A stretch of 12,847 nucleotides of DNA, from assembly GCA_003220855.1 (NCBI GenBank), contig QHTP01000237.1:1-12847 (forward strand). Direction: 5' to 3'. Positions within the stretch are counted from its first letter, which is position 1. Every line of letters begins with the position of its first letter. Both the position numbers and the translations under genes were made by a program. The notes under the pieces were generated by a model, which saw only the letters and a program-made list of their open reading frames with translations, ran no database searches and was not told where the DNA came from. Shown piece after piece: positions 1 to 8,597 of this stretch. The stretch is from Gemmatimonadota bacterium (GTDB lineage Bacteria > Gemmatimonadota > Gemmatimonadetes > Gemmatimonadales > GWC2-71-9).

Positions 1-27
1 GCGGAAAACCGTGGACACGACGCTCCC

Positions 28-70
28 GACGTCTCTCCGTGACGCCGTTCCGTGACGTCTCTCCGCGACG
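28..70. repeat. Pair of 17-bp direct repeats upstream of the histidine kinase
   Basis: Two copies of a 17-bp sequence, at 28-44 and 54-70, differ at one position (GACGTCTCTCCG followed by T or C, then GACG). The 26-bp period and the position 12 to 55 bases before the kinase start make a regulator-binding role possible. It could equally be low-complexity sequence at the end of an unseen upstream gene. No clear -10/-35 pair is visible here. Confidence 0.5.
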
Positions 71-82
71 TAGTTTGAAGCA

Positions 83-2008
83 ATGCTCGACCCCATCCGG
101 AAACTGTTGATCGAAGCCGGCAAGGCCAAGCAGGTCCGGGGCTTCTGGGACGCCGCCGCCGCCATTCTGAGCGAGTGGACCGGCGGCGCGCGGGTGGAGC
201 TCAGCTACAAAGGGCTGCGCGAAACGGGCAGCGCCCAGGCGGGGACCGCCGGCAAGCCGGGCGACCCCTTCATTGCGGACTATCACGACGCCGAGGGCCG
301 GCACGTCAGTGCGCGGTTCGAGGGGCTTCCCGCGGGATTCCCGGCGGACGCGCTGCGCTCCGGGCTCGAAATCGCCACCCACCTCGCCGTGATGGTGGCG
401 CGGCGCGCCAGCCTCGAGCGCGAGCGCCGGCTCGGGACGTTCCTCGTGGAGCTGTCGCGCTGGCTCCTGGCGGCGCCGGAGCGCGAGCTGCTGCTACGCT
501 ACACGCTGCAGAGCGTGACCAGCCTGGTCGACGCCCAGGGTGCCTACGTCGCGCTGCGCCACGCCGGCGCCGACGCCGTGCGTGTGGCGGCGACGGTAGG
601 GCAGTGCGCCGAGTTCGACGGGCTCGAGATCCCGATCGGCGCGAGCGTTACCGGGAGAGTCGTGCGCACCGGCGAGGCGCTGCTCACCGACAACATCCTG
701 GACGAGGCGGAGGCGCAGCGGGCCCTGTCTCCCTCCGGGACGGCGCGCGCGGCGATGATCGCCCCGCTGCGCACGTCGAGCGGCGTCGCGGGCGCGGTGG
801 GCGTGGTGCGCTACCTGCGGCCCGGCGGGGAGGAACCGCCGCCGTTCCAGCTCGTGGAGCTGCAGTACCTCACGGCGGTGGCGGCCTACATCGCGGGCGG
901 CTTGGAGCTCTCCGAGGCGGTGAGCGGCGCGCGCGCGGCGGCCGAGCGCGCCCACGCGATGGTGGACGGAAGCCCGCTCCCCATGGCGCTGGTGAGCCGG
1001 GCCGGCCGCGTCCTGCAGCTCAACCAGGCGGGATGCCGGCTGTTCGGGATCCCATCGGAAGCACAGGCGCTCGACACGCACCTCGAAGCGCTCGGGCTCT
1101 CACCCAGCGAGATTTCGCTCCACCTCGTGCTGGCGCGGACGCGCGACGGCGAGCCGTGGCACGGCCGCGTGCTCGTCACGCGCCCGTCCGGCGACCGTCG
1201 CTTGTGCGACTGCACCGTCACGGGCCTGTCCGGCGCCGGCCCCGACAGCCTGCTGGTCGCACTCTACGACCGCACCGACGAGCTGCGCGCCCAGCGCGAC
1301 CTGATCGCGCGCGAGAAGCTCGCCACGGTGGGCGAAATCGCGAGCGGCGTCGCGCACGAGGTGAACAACCCGCTCGCCGCCATCCGGATGGAGGCGGAGC
1401 TGCTCGGTCGCGCCAGCAAGGACCCCGAGACGAGCACCACGGCGGCGACCATCACCCGCGAGGTGGACCGCGCCGCCCGCATCGTGCGCAGCCTGCTGCG
1501 GCTCGCCCGCCGGGCCGACACCGCGCCCACCCGGGTCCAGATGAACGACCTGGTGCACGACGTCGCCGAGATTCGCAAGCGAGTGATGCGCACCGAGAGC
1601 GTGGAGTTCCGGACCGGGCTCGACGACTCGGCGCCGCCCGTGCTGGGTCTGGGTCAGGAGCTGCAGCAGGTCGTGATCAACCTGGTGACCAACGCCGAGC
1701 ACGTCGTGCGCGGCCGCAGACCGGCCATCATCCGGCTCACGACGCAGTCACGCGAGGGCTGGGTGCGTCTGACGGTGGAAGACTCGGGACCGGGCGTTCC
1801 GCGGGAGATCCGCGCGCGCATTTTCGACCCGTTCTTCACCACCAAGGGCCCCGACGAGGGCACGGGCCTCGGGCTCGCGATCTGCCAGCGCGTAGTGACG
1901 GAAGTGGGAGGGAAGATCTGGCTCGAAGACTCCGAGCTGGGCGGCGCCAAGTTCGTGGTCGAGGTGCCGGCCGCCCCGGAGCACGTCGAGGCCAGCACGA
2001 TCGGCTGA
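83..2008 (+). CDS. Sensor histidine kinase with GAF and PAS domains (orphan within the window)
   Basis: This 641-residue two-component sensor kinase should autophosphorylate on a histidine and pass the phosphate to a response regulator that is not in the window. An N-terminal region of about 115 residues has no domain I recognise. It is followed by a GAF-like domain (about 118-275), a PAS-like domain (about 290-410, starting near SPLPMALVSRAGRVLQLN), a HisKA dimerisation helix and a HATPase_c domain. The H-box reads GVAHEVNNPLAAI with the phospho-acceptor His425. The N-box is near 526-540 (INLVTNAEH), the G1 box is VEDSGPGVP near 565, the F-box is FFTTK, and the G2 box is GTGLGLAI near 592. 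No membrane segment is obvious, so it is probably cytoplasmic and reads an intracellular or redox/ligand signal through GAF. The ATG at 83 is preceded by only a weak GAAG. The next gene converges on it, 18 bases away. Confidence 0.93.
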   Translation: MLDPIRKLLIEAGKAKQVRGFWDAAAAILSEWTGGARVELSYKGLRETGSAQAGTAGKPGDPFIADYHDAEGRHVSARFEGLPAGFPADALRSGLEIATHLAVMVARRASLERERRLGTFLVELSRWLLAAPERELLLRYTLQSVTSLVDAQGAYVALRHAGADAVRVAATVGQCAEFDGLEIPIGASVTGRVVRTGEALLTDNILDEAEAQRALSPSGTARAAMIAPLRTSSGVAGAVGVVRYLRPGGEEPPPFQLVELQYLTAVAAYIAGGLELSEAVSGARAAAERAHAMVDGSPLPMALVSRAGRVLQLNQAGCRLFGIPSEAQALDTHLEALGLSPSEISLHLVLARTRDGEPWHGRVLVTRPSGDRRLCDCTVTGLSGAGPDSLLVALYDRTDELRAQRDLIAREKLATVGEIASGVAHEVNNPLAAIRMEAELLGRASKDPETSTTAATITREVDRAARIVRSLLRLARRADTAPTRVQMNDLVHDVAEIRKRVMRTESVEFRTGLDDSAPPVLGLGQELQQVVINLVTNAEHVVRGRRPAIIRLTTQSREGWVRLTVEDSGPGVPREIRARIFDPFFTTKGPDEGTGLGLAICQRVVTEVGGKIWLEDSELGGAKFVVEVPAAPEHVEASTIG

Positions 2009-2026
2009 GCCGGGCCGGCGCGCCGC

Positions 2027-2392
2027 TCAGTGCTCCAGGATGCGGGTGCGGTACAACGCGAGGGTGATCAGGCCATAGCCGCCGAGTGCGACCAGCAGCG
2101 CGGTGAGCCGCCAGTCGAAGCCGAACCGGGTCGCGCCCACTGCCGCCGCCACGAGCCAGGCGGCGCTGGCGGCGAATCCCAGCACGACGACTTCCTTGCG
2201 CGCCATCAGGATTCCGAATACGTAGCCCCAGCTGAACCCGGCGATCGCGAGGAACATCACGCCGTGCGGGATCTTCACCGGATCGATCAGGTTGAGCGCC
2301 CCGGCGAAGAAGCAAAACAGACCGAGCACGGTGTAGGCCGCCAGGTGCAACGCGAGCGGGAGGGGGACGGTGCCCATTTTGTTGAAGGTCAT
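2027..2392 (-). CDS. Small four-helix integral membrane protein, function unknown
   Basis: This product of about 121 residues is almost entirely four hydrophobic segments: LPLALHLAAYTVLGLFCFF, the stretch around VMFLAIAGFSWGYVFGIL, VVVLGFAASAAWLVAAAVG, and LTALLVALGGYGLITLAL. A short basic C-terminus (YRTRILEH) follows. No catalytic motif is visible and I do not recognise a named family. I chose the ATG at 2392. A longer frame from a TTG at 2428 would run through the tandem repeat, and an ATG at 2377 is a further alternative that leaves the helices intact. A TATTTT box at 2404-2399 lies only 6 bases before the ATG, so the mRNA may be leaderless. The gene is divergent from the acetyltransferase operon. 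Confidence 0.7.
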   Translation of the reverse strand: MTFNKMGTVPLPLALHLAAYTVLGLFCFFAGALNLIDPVKIPHGVMFLAIAGFSWGYVFGILMARKEVVVLGFAASAAWLVAAAVGATRFGFDWRLTALLVALGGYGLITLALYRTRILEH

Positions 2393-2404
2393 GGGGAGAA
2401 AATA

Positions 2405-2466
2405 GACGCCAAGACGCTCAGACGCCAAGACGCTCAGACGCCAAGACGCTCAGACGCCAAGACGCC
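2405..2466. repeat. 16-bp tandem repeat, about 3.8 copies
   Basis: Three perfect head-to-tail copies of GACGCCAAGACGCTCA (2405-2420, 2421-2436, 2437-2452) are followed by a partial copy whose first 13 bases match (2453-2465). The repeat fills most of the 84-bp gap between the divergent membrane protein and acetyltransferase genes. Each unit is itself built of two related halves (GACGCCAA and GACGCTCA). On the - strand each unit offers TTGGCG, a weak -35-like hexamer. The copy at 2428-2423 is 18 bases from the TATTTT box in front of the membrane protein gene. Confidence 0.95.
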
Positions 2467-2476
2467 CAGGGGTGAC

Positions 2477-2986
2477 GTGCAAGCGACGCGAACCTATCTC
2501 CAACTCAGCGCGCCCAGTCAGTTCCGACCGGCGTTCGGAAGCTTCCCGGACGTCGTCGTCGAGCGGGTGGAGCAGCCCATGCCGCAGCTGTACCGTCACT
2601 GCTATCGCACCGTGGGCGAGGTCTACCACTGGCGCGACCGCTGGGACTGGACCGACGCCGAGATCCGCGCCCACCTCGCGCGGCCCGAGATCACGCTGCA
2701 CGTCGCGCGCCGGGAAGGCACGCTCGCGGGCTGGTACGAGCTGCGGCGCGTGCCGGAAGACCGCTCGGTCGAGATCGCGTATTTCGGGCTCGCCCCGTCC
2801 GCGATCGGCGGGGGGCTCGGCAAACACCTGCTCTCCTGCGCGGTGCGCGACGCCTGGGCGCTCGAGCCGTCGCGGGTGTGGCTCCACACCTGCACCCTCG
2901 ACCATCCCGCCGCGCTCCCGAACTACGAGAAACGGGGCTTCGCGCGGTACAAGACCGAGACGTACGAGGTTAACTTCCCTCCGTGA
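2477..2986 (+). CDS. GNAT family N-acetyltransferase
   Basis: This 169-residue protein of the GNAT fold transfers acetyl from acetyl-CoA to an unknown amine. The acetyl-CoA-binding motif A is IGGGLGKHLL, near residues 110-119. It follows a beta-strand reading VEIAYFGL and precedes a C-terminal block WLHTCTLDHPAALPNYEKRGF that is typical of one GNAT subgroup. The N-terminal half has the conserved YHWRDRWDW segment. The start is a GTG at 2477 with AGGGG at 2468-2472, four bases upstream. A much longer open frame begins at 2030, but its first part runs through the tandem repeat and antisense to the membrane protein gene, so I reject that extension. The stop codon overlaps the GTG start of the next gene (GTGA), which suggests an operon with that gene and acnA. 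The substrate cannot be read from the sequence. Confidence 0.88.
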   Translation: MQATRTYLQLSAPSQFRPAFGSFPDVVVERVEQPMPQLYRHCYRTVGEVYHWRDRWDWTDAEIRAHLARPEITLHVARREGTLAGWYELRRVPEDRSVEIAYFGLAPSAIGGGLGKHLLSCAVRDAWALEPSRVWLHTCTLDHPAALPNYEKRGFARYKTETYEVNFPP

Positions 2987-3356
2987 CCTTCACGCTCTCA
3001 CGCGCGCAGAAGCTGATCATCGCCGCCGTCGTGATCGTGCCGGTTCTGCTGCTCGCTCTCTACACCTGGACGGCCCTGAGTTGGAGCTATTCGGCGGGCG
3101 AACGGGCCGGGTACGTACAGAAATTCTCCAAGAAGGGCTGGGTCTGTAAGACGTGGGAGGGTGAGCTCGCGCTCGTGTCCATCCCGGGGACGATGTCCGA
3201 GAAGTTCTACTTCACCGTGCGCGACGACGCGGTCGCCGCCCGCGTGAACCAGACGATGGGCAAGCGCGTGGCGCTCCGGTACGAACAGCACAAAGGCATT
3301 CCGACCAGCTGCTTTGGCGAGACGGAGTACTTCGTCGTCGACGTGAAGAGCGTGGA

Positions 3357-3360
<4 letters not shown>
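2983..3360 (+). CDS. Conserved hypothetical protein with one N-terminal membrane helix
   Basis: This 125-residue product has one strong hydrophobic segment (about residues 11-32) and then a soluble domain of about 90 residues. The membrane end could be a signal anchor or an uncleaved signal peptide, which would place the domain outside the cytoplasmic membrane. The domain holds a striking motif, GERAGYVQKFSKKGWVCKTW, followed by EGE, near residues 40-62, and two cysteines (in WVCKTW and TSCFGE) that might pair. I have the impression that this motif recurs in proteins of several phyla without a known function, but I cannot confirm that here. The GTG start overlaps the acetyltransferase stop by 4 nt, and its TGA overlaps the ATG of acnA by 4 nt. 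It is therefore probably translated together with both neighbours. Confidence 0.82.
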
Positions 3361-6143
<2,783 letters not shown>

Positions 6144-6147
6144 AATG

Positions 6148-6180
6148 ACGAAGCCGGGGCCGAATCGCCTCCGGCTTCGT
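6148..6180. terminator. Probable bidirectional terminator hairpin between acnA and the beta-barrel gene
   Basis: A perfect 10-bp inverted repeat, ACGAAGCCGG (6148-6157) and CCGGCTTCGT (6171-6180), can be extended by G-T and G-C pairs and leaves a small loop. It starts 4 bases after the acnA stop. The + strand lacks a U-run. On the - strand the hairpin is followed by CATTTTA, so it would act better as terminator for the beta-barrel gene coming from the right. The position between converging genes supports use from both sides. Confidence 0.75.
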
Positions 6181-6201
6181 CCGCGTTCGCGACGCGACGC
6201 T

Positions 6202-6855
6202 CTACTTGCCGAGGCTGATCGCTAGCCCCAATCCGGCCACGATGTCGTTGTTGAACTTCGACTGGGTCTCGCCGCTGCTGGTGCTGAACTTCGCCGAGAA
6301 CAGGTTGTCCTCGACATCTACCAGAACTGAGACCATCGACCCGACCTTGAACTTCCCGCCGATGCCGGCGACGCCGTTGAATTTCGTCTTGCCCGAGACT
6401 GTTTCGCCGGCCGCGGCCTCAAAGGCATCCCAGCCGGCACCGCCATGCGACACGAGCCCGCCGCCCACGATCAAGTGCCAGGAGCTGCTCTTCCCGGCGG
6501 GCCCAAGCCCAACCAGCAGCCGGGCGCTGGCGAGCAGGACATGAGCCGACGTATCGGCGCTTCCCGACGCGTCGCTGAACTCCAGCTTACTGGGTGCATA
6601 CCCGAACGACCCCTCAATGCCGAGCCGGTCCGTGATGGACACGCCGACCCTTCCCCCAAAAATGACGGTCGTCTTCTGCTTGACCACGGCACCGGATTCA
6701 TCGATGAGATTGCCCGCCGGGATGTACGCTCCGACGAACGGAGTGAACTCGGCTTTCCCCTGCGCCGCGAGGCACACGGGAGGCGCTCCGAGCGCCGCGC
6801 CCACGGCAATGGCTGTCACCAGCCGAGCACAGCGACTCCCAGACTCCGCATGCAT
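6202..6855 (-). CDS. Small outer-membrane beta-barrel protein (OmpA-barrel-like)
   Basis: This protein of about 217 residues has a Sec signal peptide: basic start, then LVTAIAVGAALGAPPVCLAAQ with a cut near AAQ. The mature part of about 185 residues shows alternating hydrophobic/polar strands such as FTPFVGAYIPAG, GGRVGVSITDRLGIEGSFGY, WHLIVGGGLVSHGG and IVAGLGLAISLGK. This is the pattern of an 8-stranded outer-membrane barrel. No enzymatic motif is seen. I chose the ATG at 6855, because AGGAG at 6866-6862 sits six bases from it but touches the alternative ATG at 6861. A still longer frame reaches 6936 but has no signal-like start. Base composition looks lower in GC than the flanking ars genes. 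It follows arsC on the same strand after about 97 bases, so a link with arsenic is uncertain. Confidence 0.8.
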   Translation of the reverse strand: MHAESGSRCARLVTAIAVGAALGAPPVCLAAQGKAEFTPFVGAYIPAGNLIDESGAVVKQKTTVIFGGRVGVSITDRLGIEGSFGYAPSKLEFSDASGSADTSAHVLLASARLLVGLGPAGKSSSWHLIVGGGLVSHGGAGWDAFEAAAGETVSGKTKFNGVAGIGGKFKVGSMVSVLVDVEDNLFSAKFSTSSGETQSKFNNDIVAGLGLAISLGK

Positions 6856-6861
6856 AGGCAT

Positions 6862-6866
6862 CTCCT
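6862..6866 (-). promoter_or_regulatory. Ribosome binding site that decides the beta-barrel gene start
   Basis: AGGAG on the - strand is followed directly by ATG CCT ATG. The spacing of six bases favours the second ATG (6855) over the first (6861). The two starts differ by only two residues. Confidence 0.6.
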
Positions 6867-6952
6867 GAGCTGAAGAAGGTCGGGACGTCGCCCAACTATG
6901 CAGTGTTTCACGGAGAAACGATAGGGGGGAGAACACTATCCAAGGCCGGGTC

Positions 6953-7447
6953 TCAGGCTCGCTGACGCCCCTCGCCGATCGCCTGCAGCCTGGCGTCGAG
7001 TGCCAGTCGCTCGAGCTTCTCGAGCGGCAGCGCCAGCAGCAGATCGATCCGTCGGCTGATCAGCAGGAACGCATCCCGGAACGCCGCCCGCTTGGTGGGC
7101 TCGTCACCGTCGACCTCGGCGGGATCCGGCATGCCCCAGTGCGCCAGCATCGGCTGCCCCGGAAAAATCGGGCACGATTCCTTGGCCCGATCGCACACCG
7201 TGATGACGAAGTCCCACGGCTGACGCTCCAGGCCGTCGACGCCGCGCGGCGCGCGGCCGCGCCACGGGATGTCGTACTGGCGCAGCATTTCGATCGCGAG
7301 AGGGTTCACGCGGTCCGCCGGGCGCGACCCGGCGCTCTCGACCTCGAACCGGCCTTTCCCCTTCCAATTGAGCAGCGCCTCCGCCATCTGACTCCGGGCG
7401 GAATTTCCGGTGCAGAGAAAGAGGACGCGGAAGGGTCGTCCCGTCAC
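6953..7447 (-). CDS. arsC: Thioredoxin-coupled arsenate reductase (low-molecular-weight phosphatase fold)
   Basis: This 164-residue cytoplasmic enzyme reduces arsenate to arsenite. The N-terminal P-loop is LFLCTGNSARSQMAE with nucleophile Cys12 and Arg18, as in low-molecular-weight tyrosine phosphatases. The two extra cysteines that define the thioredoxin-linked arsenate reductases are also present: Cys85 and Cys92 in TVCDRAKESCP, seven residues apart as in the S. aureus plasmid pI258 enzyme (Cys82/Cys89). The general-acid Asp lies in the MPDP motif (Asp108). It has about 30 residues more than the classic 131-residue enzyme, mainly a helical C-terminal tail ending in RLQAIGEGRQRA. The GTG start at 7447 overlaps the arsM stop (GTGA), so the two should be translationally coupled. 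A longer open frame up to 7663 is only a shadow of arsM. The product arsenite is the substrate of the neighbouring ArsM. Confidence 0.93.
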   Translation of the reverse strand: MTGRPFRVLFLCTGNSARSQMAEALLNWKGKGRFEVESAGSRPADRVNPLAIEMLRQYDIPWRGRAPRGVDGLERQPWDFVITVCDRAKESCPIFPGQPMLAHWGMPDPAEVDGDEPTKRAAFRDAFLLISRRIDLLLALPLEKLERLALDARLQAIGEGRQRA

Positions 7448-8238
7448 ACGGGCTTTCTGGCGCGTACAAACGCCCCCATGATCCGGCCGCCGACCTCGCG
7501 CGCCAGCACCGCGGCGTCGAGCCCGGCGCCCGCCAGCACCGCCTGGGCATCCGCGAACTCGTAGATCCGGGTCGCCTCGACGCCGATTGCCGCGAACCCA
7601 GCGTCGGCGAGGAGCCGCGTGTACTCCTGTTCCTCGAGCGCACCCGCCACGCATCCCACCCACAGCTCCATGCTGCGCCGCACCGCCGCCGGGACTTCAC
7701 CCCGCACTACGACGTCCGACACGGCAAAGCGACCGCCCGGCTTGAGCACCCGGAACGCTTCTCGGAGCGCACGGCCCTTGTCGGCCGAGAGATTGATCAC
7801 ACAGTTCGAGATGATCACGTCCACAGAAGCGTCAGGGAGCGGGATGTTCTCGATCTCGCCCTTCAAGAACTCGACGTTCACGACGCCGGCCTTGCGCTGG
7901 TTCTCCCGCGCGAGCGCGAGCATCTCCTCGGTCATGTCGAGGCCGTAGGCCTTCCCGCTCGCGCCCACGCGCTTGGCCGAGAGGAGCACGTCGATCCCGC
8001 CGCCCGACCCCAGGTCGAGCACGATTTCTCCCTCGTGCAGCTCGGCCAGGGCAGTGGGATTGCCGCAGCCGAGTGAGGCGAGCACGGCTCCTGCCGGGAG
8101 GGCAGCCGTCTCGGCGGCATCGTAGAGATTCGAGCTGACGGGATCGCAGCCGCAGCTGCCGCCTTGCCCGCCCAGCACGCGTGTCGCGGCCTGGCCGTAC
8201 TTCGCCTTCACCGTGTCCTTGATCTCCTCGCCGCTCAT
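7444..8238 (-). CDS. arsM: Arsenite S-adenosylmethionine methyltransferase
   Basis: This cytoplasmic enzyme of about 264 residues methylates arsenite with S-adenosylmethionine, finally giving volatile or excretable methylated arsenicals. The SAM-binding motif is VLDLGSGGGIDVLL (73-86) with the second acidic site LDMT near 100-103. The arsenic-binding cysteines are Cys58 (SLGCGNP), Cys146 (SNCVINLS) and Cys196 (VGCVAGAL). The 50-residue gap between the last two equals that between Cys174 and Cys224 of the Cyanidioschyzon enzyme. A CGC at residues 29-31 corresponds to the extra N-terminal cysteine site. The C-terminal domain after about 205 is the ArsM-specific tail. I prefer the ATG at 8238, which overlaps the arsR stop as ATGA. 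An in-frame ATG at 8250 would add MLQL. It lies between arsR and arsC in one tight operon. Confidence 0.94.
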   Translation of the reverse strand: MSGEEIKDTVKAKYGQAATRVLGGQGGSCGCDPVSSNLYDAAETAALPAGAVLASLGCGNPTALAELHEGEIVLDLGSGGGIDVLLSAKRVGASGKAYGLDMTEEMLALARENQRKAGVVNVEFLKGEIENIPLPDASVDVIISNCVINLSADKGRALREAFRVLKPGGRFAVSDVVVRGEVPAAVRRSMELWVGCVAGALEEQEYTRLLADAGFAAIGVEATRIYEFADAQAVLAGAGLDAAVLAREVGGRIMGAFVRARKPV

Positions 8239-8561
8239 GAGCTGCAGCATGCCTCAGCGCAGCTTCCGGCGTGCCTGCCGGGCTTGACCGCGGCCGCGAA
8301 GCGGGCGATCTCGTCGAGCGCTTGCGTGTTCAAGGCGTAGTACACCCAACGTCCTTCGCGCCGGTCGCTCACGAGCCCCGCGTCCTTCAGGGTCTTCAGG
8401 TGGAACGACAGGCGCGATTGTGCCGCGTCGAGCACGTTCTGCAGCTCGCACACGCAGCGCTCCCCGTGCGAGAGCAGACGCACGATCTGGAGCCGCGTCT
8501 CGTCCGAGAGAGCGTGGAACACGTGCGCCGCGCTGCCGACGTCGGGGGTGATCGTCGCCAT
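8235..8561 (-). CDS. arsR: ArsR/SmtB family arsenite-responsive repressor
   Basis: This 108-residue winged-helix repressor should leave DNA when it binds As(III) or a similar soft metal. It has the family start FHALSDETRLQIVRLL, the recognition helix region SRLSFHLKTLKDAGLV and the wing REGRWVYYAL. The classical metal site CVC is present at Cys36 and Cys38 (GERCVCEL). A second cluster, Cys101, Cys105 and Cys106, lies in the tail (SCAEACCSS). I chose the ATG at 8561. An open frame continues to 8648, but it runs through the operator and the end of the upstream gene and has no family similarity. The ATG is only about 8 bases from the predicted -10 box, so translation may begin on a leaderless or nearly leaderless mRNA. 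It overlaps arsM by 4 nt and probably represses its own operon. Confidence 0.94.
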   Translation of the reverse strand: MATITPDVGSAAHVFHALSDETRLQIVRLLSHGERCVCELQNVLDAAQSRLSFHLKTLKDAGLVSDRREGRWVYYALNTQALDEIARFAAAVKPGRHAGSCAEACCSS

Positions 8562-8569
8562 GAGCCGAA

Positions 8570-8597
8570 GATATATCAAATTACATTGATGTGTCAA
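8570..8597 (-). promoter_or_regulatory. arsR promoter
   Basis: On the - strand a perfect -35 box TTGACA (8597-8592) is followed after 16 bases by TATATC (8575-8570), a four-of-six match to the -10 consensus. Transcription would start near 8563-8565, only a few bases before the arsR ATG. The -35 box lies inside the last codons (Val-Asp-Thr) of the upstream outer-membrane gene. Confidence 0.72.
8575..8590. promoter_or_regulatory. ArsR operator palindrome
   Basis: A perfect inverted repeat ATCAA-N6-TTGAT fills the spacer between the -35 and -10 boxes of arsR. This size and sequence type is usual for ArsR-family operators. A dimer bound here would block RNA polymerase, giving negative autoregulation released by arsenite. 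The AT-rich patch stands out from the GC-rich surroundings. Confidence 0.8.

Noticed and set aside
2009..2026. GC-rich palindromic stretch between the kinase and the membrane protein gene
   Set aside because: It is only 18 bases of GC-rich sequence with overlapping short palindromes and no T-run, too weak to call a terminator.
2030..2476. Long N-terminal extension of the acetyltransferase frame
   Set aside because: It runs antisense to the membrane protein gene and through the tandem repeat. Its composition is polar low-complexity, and a GTG with AGGGG before it gives a family-length protein.
7448..7663. N-terminal extension of arsC
   Set aside because: The Arg/Gly-rich stretch is a shadow of arsM. 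The P-loop begins a few residues after the GTG that overlaps the arsM stop.
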